Positions 1 through 8,817 of a DNA stretch of 55,484 bases are shown in pieces. The stretch comes from an uncultured Clostridia bacterium (GTDB taxonomy: Bacteria; Bacillota; Clostridia; TANB77; CAG-508). Made by a program: the position numbers and the translations under genes. The stretch lies in assembly GCA_948934525.1 (NCBI GenBank), contig CAQZSK010000009.1, forward strand, positions 1 to 55,484, given 5' to 3'. How positions within the stretch are numbered: position 1 is the stretch's first letter; each line of letters starts with the position of its first letter. Below the pieces are notes generated by a model. That model worked only from the letters and a program-made list of their open reading frames with translations, was not told the DNA's origin and did no database searches.

Positions 1-161
1 TCTGTATTTAATTTGGCATTTTGCGTTTGTTTAAATATGCTATTATCTCCCATTACATATGTAATTGTTATTCCTGCTAAAATTAGAAGCACAACTATGG
101 TTACGACTAAAGCAACAAGTGTTATTCCTCTATAATTTTCCTTTCTTATTCCTTCACTCAT
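1..161 (-). CDS. pilin-like surface protein, N-terminal part (runs off the window)
   Basis: Only the first 53 codons are present. After a short basic leader (MSEGIRKENYR) comes the hydrophobic stretch GITLVALVVTIVVLLILAGI and then TYVMGDNSIF, the signature of the prepilin-like anchors seen twice more in this window (genes at 379-1902 and 21259-22891). The start at 161 is set by AAGAGGAGG upstream. By analogy the product is membrane-anchored or exported through this class III-like leader; the extracellular part and its function lie outside the window. Confidence 0.8.
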   Translation of the reverse strand, partial: MSEGIRKENYRGITLVALVVTIVVLLILAGITITYVMGDNSIFKQTQNAKLNT

Positions 162-262
162 ATTCTTATTTCCTCCTCTTTTGTTTCATTTACAGTAGAA
201 TTATTTTTATACAGCTTTCTTCTTTATATATTTTGTGAATCACTTATTTACTAATACCTTAT

Positions 263-281
263 TTATAACGCATTGTTATAA
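263..281. repeat. perfect inverted repeat, 7-bp arms
   Basis: TTATAAC, five bases, GTTATAA lies about 100 bp upstream of the truncated pilin-like gene. It could be an operator. It has no U-tract, so it is not a terminator. The rest of 162-330 is AT-rich and shows no gene. Confidence 0.4.
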
Positions 282-330
282 AACGTGTTAATATATATCT
301 TGTCACATTTTGTCTATTTTGGTAGCATAA

Positions 331-369
331 CAAAAAAACTATCAATACTAAATATATTGATAGCTTTTT
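331..369 (-). terminator. Rho-independent terminator of the FGE-like gene
   Basis: Read on the minus strand, stem CTATCAATA / TATTGATAG (363-355 with 347-339) is followed by seven U. It lies 10 bases after the stop of the gene at 379. Confidence 0.85.
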
Positions 370-378
370 ATTTTAACA

Positions 379-1902
379 TTATAAAACGACTAATACTGGT
401 CTAAAACCACAATCTGTACTAGGCATTCCATTATTACTTTGGAAAGCATAAATTCCAGCTAATGTACCGCTTCCATATGCTCCACCACGTATCATAAATG
501 GTGTATCTGTACTTGGAAATTGTGAGAATTCTGCATTCCAAGCATCATCCCAATTAGAGATACTGTTACTAGATACTTCATAAATAGCATCTCCATATTT
601 GTCTTTATTTACTCCATAATTGTTTGTTGCATTATCTGTACCAGCTACTACATAGCTATATTTTGTTTTATTTGCTCCTTTTATTAGTACATCTCCATAA
701 TTATATCTATTATTAGAACTAATTGCTCCTTCTGTTCCACTTTCTTTTACATATCCATTTTCGATATAACTAGCTGTATATTCCCAGGCTCCACCAACCA
801 AATCATAAATTCCAGTTACATTTCCTGTTGAACTTGCCTTTATTCCTTGTTCACTTGTATAATTAATATTGGTTCCTATATTTTGACTAGCTGATTCACT
901 ATTTCCAGCTGAGCCTGTTATATAACTTCCACTATTATTAATCCACACTTTACTGTTTTTTCCATAAACGCTTTGGCTTAAGTAAGTTACTGCTCCCCAT
1001 TCTGTATTTTTCATTAAATGACTATTTAAAGTTGGCATATAATTTAAACAAACAGAATAGCTAGTTCCTATTTGAATGTTTCTCCAGCTAGTTACTTCTG
1101 GTTTTACTTGTAAAGTTTTTGTTGTAACATTTGTATCTGTTGAGCCAGTACTTTCTTGGTTACTGCAACCTGTATGACTTGCTTCAAATTTAGCTACCCA
1201 TATTCCAGTTGCATTCTGCTCATATTGAAATGCTGGATGTACTACATATCCATTTGGAAAACTAGTGTAATTATTGGTTGTCACTTCATTATATTCTACA
1301 ATTGTTATCCCTTCTTTTGCTGGTTCATTCGTTGCTTCTTTTAAGAAACAAATTTCTACTTTTCCAGTAATAGAGTCTCCACCTTTATGGTAATTTTCTG
1401 TAATTTTATAAGCATATCTTGGAATCCAAACAAACATACTTCCTACTGAAGTTACCCTTTTGTTCTTCATTTCTTGTAAGGTAGCTGTTTTAGCATCTTG
1501 TATTCCTTCTACTACTAAACCATCAGTTAACATGATGTTAGCCCATTGTTTATTCTCATAGTTATACCAATTATCGTCACTGCTATCAGTTACTACCCAA
1601 GAATCTTCTTTCCATTTTACTGGTATCATTCCAGATTTTAATTTTGGACTATTGACTTCTTCTTCTAATCCTATAGAATTAATTCCTATTTCTGAGTTAC
1701 CTACACTGTCAATCAAATCATTAGTTTTCTGTTCTTCTTTGTCTGCATAACTTTTTTGAGCATTCTGCGCTTCTTGGGAAGACTTTAAAAGTCCTTGTTT
1801 ACTAAGTGCTGTACCTACAGAAGCTCCTACAATCATTAAGATAATAAGAATAGTAATAACTAAAACCATCAAAGTTATACCTTCTTGTTTTTTTAAGTTC
1901 AT
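379..1902 (-). CDS. pilin-like anchored protein with FGE-sulfatase-like (SUMF1) domain
   Basis: The 507-aa product starts at 1902, behind AAGGAGG and 36 codons inside the longest open frame. Residues 1-35 are a prepilin-like leader (MNLKKQEGITLMVLVITI) with one hydrophobic helix. A coiled, charged linker follows. The C-terminal ~330 residues carry formylglycine-generating-enzyme/C-lectin fold marks: FVWIPRYAYKI near the start, IYDLVGGAWEYTAS in place of the usual DLxGNVWEW, MIRGGAYGSG and the terminal CGFRPVLVVL. Most members of this fold bind or modify partner proteins; no FGE catalytic cysteine pair is evident, so a binding or adhesive surface role is more likely than enzymatic activity. 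It is transcribed divergently from mutS2 and ends in a clear terminator. Confidence 0.85.
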   Translation of the reverse strand: MNLKKQEGITLMVLVITILIILMIVGASVGTALSKQGLLKSSQEAQNAQKSYADKEEQKTNDLIDSVGNSEIGINSIGLEEEVNSPKLKSGMIPVKWKEDSWVVTDSSDDNWYNYENKQWANIMLTDGLVVEGIQDAKTATLQEMKNKRVTSVGSMFVWIPRYAYKITENYHKGGDSITGKVEICFLKEATNEPAKEGITIVEYNEVTTNNYTSFPNGYVVHPAFQYEQNATGIWVAKFEASHTGCSNQESTGSTDTNVTTKTLQVKPEVTSWRNIQIGTSYSVCLNYMPTLNSHLMKNTEWGAVTYLSQSVYGKNSKVWINNSGSYITGSAGNSESASQNIGTNINYTSEQGIKASSTGNVTGIYDLVGGAWEYTASYIENGYVKESGTEGAISSNNRYNYGDVLIKGANKTKYSYVVAGTDNATNNYGVNKDKYGDAIYEVSSNSISNWDDAWNAEFSQFPSTDTPFMIRGGAYGSGTLAGIYAFQSNNGMPSTDCGFRPVLVVL

Positions 1903-1926
1903 CTTATGTTTTCCTCCTTGATTTGC

Positions 1927-1955
1927 TTGTATTTTACCCATTTTTATGGCATAAT
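1927..1955 (+). promoter_or_regulatory. sigma-A-type promoter of mutS2
   Basis: TTGTAT, 17 bp, CATAAT, ending 40 bp before the mutS2 start; GAAAGGA serves as ribosome binding site. Confidence 0.6.
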
Positions 1956-1995
1956 AGTACATACAAAATGATTTTTTGAAAGGACTATTATACTT

Positions 1996-4398
1996 ATGGA
2001 CTATTATCATAAATTAGAATATATTCAAATTATACAAATAATCCAGAGATATTGCAAGACTTATCTTGGAAAAAAACTATGCTTTCAAATGGAACCTTCT
2101 TTTTCTTTTGAAGAGGTTCGTCTCTCTCTTTTAGAAACTATGGAAGCTCTTAATTTATACCATCAGAATGGACATCCTCCTTTAGCAGAATTAAACGAAA
2201 TGGAGATTCCTTTAAAAATTTTAGAAAGTAATCAGGTTCTATCTGCAAAATCTCTTTTAGATTTAGCTCATTTATTAAAAGTAGCTAGAGAATTAAAAAA
2301 CTATTTTAAGGAAAATACACTTAGTGTTTCTAGTCAAGAAGATTTAGAAAAATCGACTAGTCTCTTATATGGCTATTTTGATGCACTCTATGCAAATTTA
2401 TCTATTGAAAAAGAAATTTTTGATAAAATTCTAGATGAAAATACTATTAGTGACAATGCCTCCTCTAAGCTTGCTAGTTTGAGGAGAAACCGTAAAAATT
2501 TAGAACAAGGAATTAAAGAAAAATTATCTTCTCTTTTGCATTCTGCTAACTATTCTAAATATCTAATGGAGCCTGTCATCACCATTCGTAATAATCGTTA
2601 TGTTATTCCTGTTAAACAAGAATATCGTTCAGCAATACAGGGATTTATTCATGACATTTCAAGTAGTGGCTCTACTGTTTATTTGGAACCTACTAGTGTA
2701 TTTGAAGCCAACAACCAAATTGCAAGTATTCGTATGGAGGAAGATCTTGAAATTGAAAAAATCTTACAACTATTAACAAATACACTTTATGAAATATTAG
2801 CGCAATTAAATCTTAACTTATCTACAATTGGCACTTTAGATTTGCTATTTGCTAAAGCAGGATATGCCAAAGATATTAATGGTGTTATGCCGATTTTAAA
2901 CCAAGAAAAAAAATTACAATTTATAAAAGCCAAACACCCATTAATTGCACCTGAAGTTGTTGTTCCTATTGACATATCTTTAGGAGAAACATATACTTCT
3001 CTAATTATTACAGGACCTAATACAGGTGGAAAAACAGTTGCATTAAAAACACTTGGATTACTTTTATTAATGGCATATTCTGGAATTCCTATTCCTTGCC
3101 ATGAAGAAAGCCAAATTTGCATATTTGACCACATTTTTGTAGATATTGGAGATGAACAAAATATTCAAGAATCTTTGAGTACTTTTTCTTCTCATATGCT
3201 TCATATTGTTAAGATTACTAAAGAAGTAACAAATAATAGCTTAATTTTATTAGATGAATTAGGTTCTGGAACAGACCCTATAGAAGGTGCTAGTTTAGCA
3301 ATTAGCATTTTAGAATACTTTGCCCAAATAGGAGCTTTAGTTGCTTGTACAACTCATTATCAGGAATTAAAAGAATTCGCTTTAGTTACAGAAGGGTTCG
3401 AAAATGCCAGCTTTGAATTTGATGTAGAAAACCTGAAGCCAACCTATCATTTATTAGTTGGTATACCTGGAAAAAGTAATGCTTTTGAAATTAGCAAACG
3501 TCTTGGTCTATCTTTGGATATTATTGAGAAAGCTAGTTCCTTTATTAAACAAGATCATGCTTCTATTGAGGAAGTTTTAAAAAGTATTTATGAAGATAAA
3601 ATTGCGATCGAAAAAGAAAAAGAAGAAATCCAAAAAAATCTTAATCAAATAGAACTTTTACGAAAATCTTTAGAACAAGACAATTCTCATTTGATACAAA
3701 AAAAACAACAGATGATTGAAGATGCAAGATCTGAAGCTAGAGATATTCTGCTTACTGCCAAAGAGGAAGCTAATGAAATTTTACAAGAATTAACTCAAAA
3801 AGAAATAGATATTAGAAAAGCAAATCAATTACGAAATGATCTAAATAGCAAAATAAAAGATCTAGGAACAACATCTAATGGTATTACAAATTCTTGTCCA
3901 TTAAATAAAGACATTGTTCATCAAGGACTTGAAGTTTGGATACCTACCTTGCAAAATACTGGAACAATCTTAAGTCACTCTGCAAATAAAAATGGAGAAG
4001 TTCAAGTACAAGTTGGTTTAGCCAAAATGAATTTGAAGCTAACAGATTTGACTAGTACTTCTTCTAACACTTCTCATAAAAACTCTTCAAGCTCAAATGG
4101 AAAGATTTTTGAACATGGAAAGGTAACAACAGCACAAGACTCTAAAGCAAAATTTATTTCGCCTGAAATTAATGTAATTGGTCAAAATGTAGAAGATGCT
4201 ATTTATGTAATTGACAAATACTTAGATAATTGCGTTATAAGCGGTATATCCCCTATTAGAATTGTACATGGAAAAGGTACTGGCAAACTTCGTGAAGGCA
4301 TTCAGCAATATTTAAAAAAACACTCGCATGTAAAATCATTTAGAATTGGCACTTTTGGCGAAGGTGAAATGGGTGTAACTGTAGTAGAATTAAAATAA
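1996..4398 (+). CDS. mutS2: MutS2 family endonuclease/ATPase
   Basis: The 800-aa length is typical of MutS2. It has the MutS core and clamp without the mismatch-recognition domain. Walker A is GPNTGGKT near residue 340, Walker B is LILLDELGSGTDP, and the ACTTHYQELK segment follows. A long coiled coil (about 510-640) precedes a C-terminal Smr nuclease domain with VHGKGTGKLR. Firmicute MutS2 acts on branched DNA and on collided or stalled ribosomes, suppressing recombination and splitting ribosomes. The latter role is worth noting in a genome that seems to stall and shift on CGG codons. It is one of only four plus-strand protein genes here. Confidence 0.97.
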   Translation: MDYYHKLEYIQIIQIIQRYCKTYLGKKLCFQMEPSFSFEEVRLSLLETMEALNLYHQNGHPPLAELNEMEIPLKILESNQVLSAKSLLDLAHLLKVARELKNYFKENTLSVSSQEDLEKSTSLLYGYFDALYANLSIEKEIFDKILDENTISDNASSKLASLRRNRKNLEQGIKEKLSSLLHSANYSKYLMEPVITIRNNRYVIPVKQEYRSAIQGFIHDISSSGSTVYLEPTSVFEANNQIASIRMEEDLEIEKILQLLTNTLYEILAQLNLNLSTIGTLDLLFAKAGYAKDINGVMPILNQEKKLQFIKAKHPLIAPEVVVPIDISLGETYTSLIITGPNTGGKTVALKTLGLLLLMAYSGIPIPCHEESQICIFDHIFVDIGDEQNIQESLSTFSSHMLHIVKITKEVTNNSLILLDELGSGTDPIEGASLAISILEYFAQIGALVACTTHYQELKEFALVTEGFENASFEFDVENLKPTYHLLVGIPGKSNAFEISKRLGLSLDIIEKASSFIKQDHASIEEVLKSIYEDKIAIEKEKEEIQKNLNQIELLRKSLEQDNSHLIQKKQQMIEDARSEARDILLTAKEEANEILQELTQKEIDIRKANQLRNDLNSKIKDLGTTSNGITNSCPLNKDIVHQGLEVWIPTLQNTGTILSHSANKNGEVQVQVGLAKMNLKLTDLTSTSSNTSHKNSSSSNGKIFEHGKVTTAQDSKAKFISPEINVIGQNVEDAIYVIDKYLDNCVISGISPIRIVHGKGTGKLREGIQQYLKKHSHVKSFRIGTFGEGEMGVTVVELK

Positions 4399-4406
4399 AT
4401 ATTTTT

Positions 4407-4481
4407 TGGTTGGGGTACTGTGATTCGAACACAGGAATGTCGGAGTCAGAGTCCGATGCCTTACCGCTTGGCGATACCCCA
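4407..4481 (-). tRNA. tRNA-Gln, anticodon CTG
   Basis: 75 bases including encoded CCA. The acceptor stem is TGGGGTA/TACCCCA. The D arm is GCC...GGC. The anticodon arm is TCGGA-CTCTGAC-TCCGA with CTG at 34-36. The T arm is CTGTG-TTCGAAT-CACAG and the discriminator is A. It lies tail-side of eno and convergent with mutS2; no separate promoter is evident, so it may be co-transcribed with eno. Confidence 0.97.
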
Positions 4482-4488
4482 ATATGTT

Positions 4489-4522
4489 GTGGTGGAAATA
4501 TTCCACCACTTTATTTTTATTT
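4489..4522 (+). terminator. terminator of mutS2 (hairpin between tRNA-Gln and eno)
   Basis: GTGGTGGAA, three bases, TTCCACCAC, then a T-rich tract on the plus strand only. In the eno direction the same hairpin lacks a U-tract, so eno transcripts can run into tRNA-Gln. Confidence 0.75.
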
Positions 4523-5818
4523 AATAGCTTTTCTTCCTCTAAATACTGCAACTTCTCCTAATTCTGCTTCAATATTTAATAGTCTATTATATTTTGCAAC
4601 ACGGTCAGTTCTACATGGTGCACCTGTTTTAATTTGTCCTGCATTTGTTGCAACAGCTACATCTGCTAAAGTAGTATCTTCTGTCTCTCCACTTCTATGA
4701 GAAACCACTGCTGTGTATCCATTTCTCTTAGCTAGTTCAATAGCATCTAATGTTTCTGTTAGTGTACCAATTTGATTTAATTTGATTAAAATGCTATTAG
4801 CTGTTTTATTATCAATTCCTTTTTGTAATCTCTTCATATTCGTTACAAATAAGTCATCTCCTACTAATTGAACTTTATCTCCAATACGTTCTGTTAACTT
4901 TTTCCAGCTTTCCCAATCTTCTTCTGCTAATCCATCTTCAATTGAAATAATAGGATATTTCTCAGCTAAGCTTACAATGAATTCAACCATTTCATCTTTT
5001 GTTTTGAATTCATCTGTTTTCCAGAAATAGTACCCATCTTTTCCTATTTTCTTTGCTTCATCATACATTTCTGTTGCTGCCACATCTAGTGCTAAGCATA
5101 CATCTTCACCTGGAGTATATCCAGCTTTTTTTACTGCTTCTAGTATTAACTCAACAGCTTCTTCTTCGCTTCCTAAGTTTGGTGCAAATCCTCCTTCATC
5201 TCCAACACCTGTTGAATATCCTTTTTCTTTTAACACTTTCTTTAAATTATGGTATACTTCTACACCCATTCTCATACATTCACTAAATGTTTTTGCTCCA
5301 ACTGGCATAATCATAAATTCTTGTACACTTAAGCTACTATCAGCATGTTTTCCACCATTCATAATATTCATCATTGGAACTGGCAATTCTTTGCTATTAA
5401 CTCCACCGATATAATTATATAAGCTCATTCCTAAAGATTGGCTAGCTGCTTTTGCTACTGCTAGGGAAACTCCTAACATTGCATTTGCTCCTAACTTCCC
5501 TTTATTTTCTGTTCCATCTAATGTAATCATAGCTTTATCGATTTCTGCTTGTGCATATACGTTCATACCTTCAATTTCTGGTGCAATTATCTTATTTACA
5601 TTTTCTACTGCCTTTAATACACCCTTTCCTAAATATCTATCTTTATCTCCATCTCTTAATTCTACTGCCTCAAAACTACCTGTAGATGCTCCTGATGGAA
5701 CCATTGCTACTCCACAAGACCCATCAATTGTTACAACCTCAACTTGAACAGTTGGATTTCCTCTTGAATCAATTACTTCTAGTGCCTTTACACTTTCAAT
5801 CTCTAAATAATCTTTCAT
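4517..5818 (-). CDS. eno: enolase
   Basis: This 433-aa enzyme interconverts 2-phosphoglycerate and phosphoenolpyruvate in the cytosol. Visible are IDSRGNPTVQVEV, SGASTGSFEAVELRDGD, GDEGGFAPN, the metal-binding SIEDGLAEEDW and GDDLFVTN, and SHRSGETEDT. I place the start at MKDYLEI (5818), preceded by GAAAGGAAG; the open frame runs 17 codons further upstream without a ribosome site. It is the last gene of the glycolytic cluster, 86 bp after gpmI. Confidence 0.98.
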   Translation of the reverse strand: MKDYLEIESVKALEVIDSRGNPTVQVEVVTIDGSCGVAMVPSGASTGSFEAVELRDGDKDRYLGKGVLKAVENVNKIIAPEIEGMNVYAQAEIDKAMITLDGTENKGKLGANAMLGVSLAVAKAASQSLGMSLYNYIGGVNSKELPVPMMNIMNGGKHADSSLSVQEFMIMPVGAKTFSECMRMGVEVYHNLKKVLKEKGYSTGVGDEGGFAPNLGSEEEAVELILEAVKKAGYTPGEDVCLALDVAATEMYDEAKKIGKDGYYFWKTDEFKTKDEMVEFIVSLAEKYPIISIEDGLAEEDWESWKKLTERIGDKVQLVGDDLFVTNMKRLQKGIDNKTANSILIKLNQIGTLTETLDAIELAKRNGYTAVVSHRSGETEDTTLADVAVATNAGQIKTGAPCRTDRVAKYNRLLNIEAELGEVAVFRGRKAIK

Positions 5819-5904
5819 TTTAAAACTTCCTTTCTTTGTTATATTTATTTTAATTTTTAAAATATGCAATATTATATATTACAAAATTTGAACTTTAAAC
5901 ATGG

Positions 5905-7437
5905 TTACTTTTCAATAATGCTTTCTCCTGTCATCTCTTCTGGCTTTGATACTCCCATTAATTCTAACATAGTTGGTGCTAAATCAGCTAGTTTACCAGC
6001 TTTTAACTGTACCCCCTCTACTCCAATTAATACAAGTGGTACAACATTAGTCGTATGAGCAGTATGTGGTTCTCCTGTTTTATAGTCTATCATCTGTTCT
6101 GCATTTCCATGATCAGCAGTCATTATAATCATACCATTTTTTTCTTCTATAGCAGCTACTACTCTTCCAACACATATATCAATTGTTTCTATCGCTTTAA
6201 TAGCTGCTTCTAAATTTCCTGTATGACCTACCATATCTGGGTTAGCATAATTTAGAATAATGCAATCGTATTTATCAGATTGAATTGCTTCTACTACCTT
6301 ATCTGTAACCTCTACTGCACTCATTTCTGGCTGCATATCATAAGTTTGAACTTTTGGAGATGGTACTAAAATTCTGTCTTCTCCTGAATATTGCTTTTCT
6401 TCTCCTCCATTAAAGAAAAATGTTACATGGGCATATTTCTCTGTTTCAGCAATTCTTAATTGTGTTAATCCTTGATTTGAAACATATTCTCCAAAAGTAT
6501 TTTTTAAGCTTTCTGGTTTGAATGCAATATGTACATTTGGAATAGTTTCATCATATTGCGTAAAACATACATAGTATACATCTAAAGGTTTTGTGTCAAA
6601 TCCATCAAATTCTGGATCCACTAAACTTCTGGTAATTTCTCTGGCTCTATCTGGTCTATAATTAAAGAAAATAACAGAATCCTTATCTTGAATAGTTGCT
6701 ATTGGTTCATTATTATTGTTACAAATTACAGTTGGAAGTACAAATTCGTCAAATATTTCTTGCTGATAAGAACTCTCAATAGCAGCAATTGGTGATGTAG
6801 CTTTTTCTCCTTCGCCCTTTACTAATGCATTATATGCTTTTTCAACTCTGTCCCATCTTTTATCTCTATCCATGCTATAGAATCTTCCAGAAATACTTGC
6901 TATTTTGCCAATTTCTTTTTCTTTCATTTTTTCTTCTAGCTGAGCAATATAGCTTTCTCCTGATGCAGGTGGAGTATCTCTTCCATCTAAGAAACAATGT
7001 ACATATACATCTTCAAAATCTTTTCTTTTGGCAGCTTCTAGTAAAGCTACTAAATGACGAATATGGCTATGAACCCCTCCATCTGATAGTAGTCCCATAA
7101 TGTGTAATTTAGAATGGTTCTTTTTACAATTTTCTATTGCCTCTGTAATTTCTTTGATACTAAAGAAATCGCCATCTTCAATTGACTTTGTAATTCTAGT
7201 TAAATCTTGATAAACAATTCTTCCTGCACCAATATTGGTATGTCCTACTTCTGAATTTCCCATTTGTCCCTCTGGAAGTCCTACTTTTAATCCACTTGTA
7301 TAAATTTCAGTTGTTGGCCACGTTTTCATTAGTCTATCTATATTAGGTGTGTTGGCTAATTTTACCGCATTTGCTTTTTCTATTTCATTTATTCCAAATC
7401 CATCTAAAATCATTAGCATCATCGGTTTTCTTTTCAT
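5905..7437 (-). CDS. gpmI: 2,3-bisphosphoglycerate-independent phosphoglycerate mutase
   Basis: This 510-aa alkaline-phosphatase-superfamily enzyme converts 3- to 2-phosphoglycerate with two Mn ions. The metal-binding MILDGFG is at the N-terminus. The catalytic serine lies in GQMGNSEVGHTNIGAGR, the substrate segment is DGRDTPPASG, and the second metal site is MTADHGNAE. AAAAAGGAG precedes the ATG. It sits between the decayed Uma2 gene and eno. Confidence 0.98.
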   Translation of the reverse strand: MKRKPMMLMILDGFGINEIEKANAVKLANTPNIDRLMKTWPTTEIYTSGLKVGLPEGQMGNSEVGHTNIGAGRIVYQDLTRITKSIEDGDFFSIKEITEAIENCKKNHSKLHIMGLLSDGGVHSHIRHLVALLEAAKRKDFEDVYVHCFLDGRDTPPASGESYIAQLEEKMKEKEIGKIASISGRFYSMDRDKRWDRVEKAYNALVKGEGEKATSPIAAIESSYQQEIFDEFVLPTVICNNNNEPIATIQDKDSVIFFNYRPDRAREITRSLVDPEFDGFDTKPLDVYYVCFTQYDETIPNVHIAFKPESLKNTFGEYVSNQGLTQLRIAETEKYAHVTFFFNGGEEKQYSGEDRILVPSPKVQTYDMQPEMSAVEVTDKVVEAIQSDKYDCIILNYANPDMVGHTGNLEAAIKAIETIDICVGRVVAAIEEKNGMIIMTADHGNAEQMIDYKTGEPHTAHTTNVVPLVLIGVEGVQLKAGKLADLAPTMLELMGVSKPEEMTGESIIEK

Positions 7438-7458
7438 TATTTTTTACTCCTTTTTAGC

Positions 7459-7494
7459 GTTAGTTTAGGAATGTACCTTAAACCAACATAAATT
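7459..7494. repeat. palindromic-repeat family, copy A (direct repeat of copy B)
   Basis: A 36-bp sequence with the core TTTAGGAATGTACCTTAAAC. It matches 7927-7962 at 34 of 36 positions, so the two flank the Uma2 remnant as direct repeats. It includes the last two bases of the remnant's stop codon. Confidence 0.75.
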
Positions 7495-7906
7495 AAGTTT
7501 TATTATCTTTTTTCCCTTCTTCTTCATCTACCATAAATCCCGTAAATTCCTCATCCATCAAATCACTATTTTCTTTTATAAATTCTTTTATGTCTATTTT
7601 GCAACTTGGTAAAACACTTACAGGTATTTCTTCTGTTGTTAAATCATAATTCTTTTCTGCTTTCTAAAGACCTTTTTCATCTAAAATATATGGTGTTACT
7701 ATCATATCTATTGGGTCAAGTATCCAATATTCTTTTCCTCCATATGTTTGATACAAATTCATCTTCTCCAATCTATCTTTCCTACTAGTAGAAGGAGATA
7801 AAATTTCAATTATAAAACTTGGTGCACCAGTTATTTTTCTTTTATCTTTCAATTGCTCTTTATCACAAACTACAGATATATCTGATTGTACTACGTTTAG
7901 ATTTTG
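7493..7906 (-). pseudogene. Uma2-family (DUF820) endonuclease-like remnant
   Basis: The frame reads VVQSDISVVCDKEQLKDK, then APSFIIEILSPSTSRKDRLE and KEYWILDP, which are hallmarks of the Uma2/DUF820 PD-(D/E)XK-like family. The N-terminal half is missing, with an in-frame TAA at 7907-7909. A stop at 7664-7666 interrupts the frame, and the C-terminal part (KNYDLTTEEIPVSVLPSCKI) continues in another frame to a stop at 7493. This break does not involve CGG, so unlike the seven recoded genes here it is ordinary decay. Flanking 36-bp direct repeats suggest deletion or insertion through repeat activity. Confidence 0.75.
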
Positions 7907-7926
7907 TTATCTTGTTTGTAATTTGT

Positions 7927-7962
7927 GTCAGTTTAGGGATGTACCTTAAACCAACATAAATT
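7927..7962. repeat. palindromic-repeat family, copy B
   Basis: Near-identical direct copy of 7459-7494 (two differences), at the upstream edge of the Uma2 remnant. Confidence 0.75.
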
Positions 7963-7997
7963 TATTTTATCTACATTATTATACTTTGTTCTATTTA

Positions 7998-8046
7998 TGT
8001 CAGTTAAACATACGTCCCCAAACTGACATCTGTCCCTAAGCTGACA
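7998..8046. repeat. palindromic repeat, copy C, overlapping the 3-prime end of tpiA
   Basis: TGTCAGTTAAACATACGTCC, then CCAAACTGACA, then TCTGTCCCTAAGCTGACA. The tpiA stop codon at 8036-8038 and the last three codons (Val-Ser-Ala) lie inside the element. Shares GGGACAGATGTCAG with the copy at 44877-44925. Confidence 0.75.
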
Positions 8047-8782
8047 CAATCTTACTAAATTCGTCCACTTTTAAGCTTGCTCCTCCTACTAAGCCACCAT
8101 CAATATCTGTAGTAGAGAATAATTCTTTTGCATTTTCTGCTTTGACACTACCACCATAAAGAATGATTATTTCATCAGCAGTTTCTTTTCCATAAAGTTC
8201 TTCTACTTTATTTCTAATTGCCTTAATACTATTATTAGCATCTTCTGAAGTAGCTGTTTTGCCTGTTCCTATTGCCCAAATTGGTTCATAAGCAAGAATA
8301 ACATTTTCCATTTGCTCTTTGCTTATCCCTTCTAATGCAAGCTTAGTTTGTTTTGTGATAACTTCTTCAGCAGTTCCATTTTCTCTTTGTTCTAATGTTT
8401 CTCCTACACAGATAATTGGATTTAACCCATTTGATAGAGCTGCTTTTGTTTTTTTGTTAACAGTCTCATCTGTTTCAGCAAAATATTGTCTTCTTTCAGA
8501 ATGCCCTATAATAACATATTCTACTCCGATTGCTTTTAACATTTGTCCAGAAACTTCTCCTGTATATGCCCCTTTTTCTTCCCAATGCATATTTTGTGCC
8601 CCTATTTTGATATTGGTATTTTGAGCAGTTAATAAGCTATAAAATAAGTCTATATATGGAACACACAAAATCACTTCATTTTTTGTATCCTTTACTAATG
8701 GTGTAAATTGTTCAATGAAGCTAATTGCCTCATTGGGAAGCATATTCATTTTCCAATTTCCCGCAATTACTTTTCTTCTCAT
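8036..8782 (-). CDS. tpiA: triosephosphate isomerase
   Basis: This 248-aa TIM barrel interconverts dihydroxyacetone phosphate and glyceraldehyde 3-phosphate. Visible are NWKMN with the catalytic lysine, the electrophilic histidine in VIIGHSERRQ, the catalytic glutamate in AYEPIWAIGTGKTA, and the phosphate loops ILYGGSV and GGLVGGASL. It lies 35 bp after pgk. Its final residues VSA and stop codon are encoded by a palindromic repeat, so the repeat has replaced the native C-terminal codons without harming the fold. Confidence 0.98.
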   Translation of the reverse strand: MRRKVIAGNWKMNMLPNEAISFIEQFTPLVKDTKNEVILCVPYIDLFYSLLTAQNTNIKIGAQNMHWEEKGAYTGEVSGQMLKAIGVEYVIIGHSERRQYFAETDETVNKKTKAALSNGLNPIICVGETLEQRENGTAEEVITKQTKLALEGISKEQMENVILAYEPIWAIGTGKTATSEDANNSIKAIRNKVEELYGKETADEIIILYGGSVKAENAKELFSTTDIDGGLVGGASLKVDEFSKIVSA

Positions 8783-8817
8783 CCTTCCACTCCTATTCTC
8801 AAATTATTGTTATTTTA

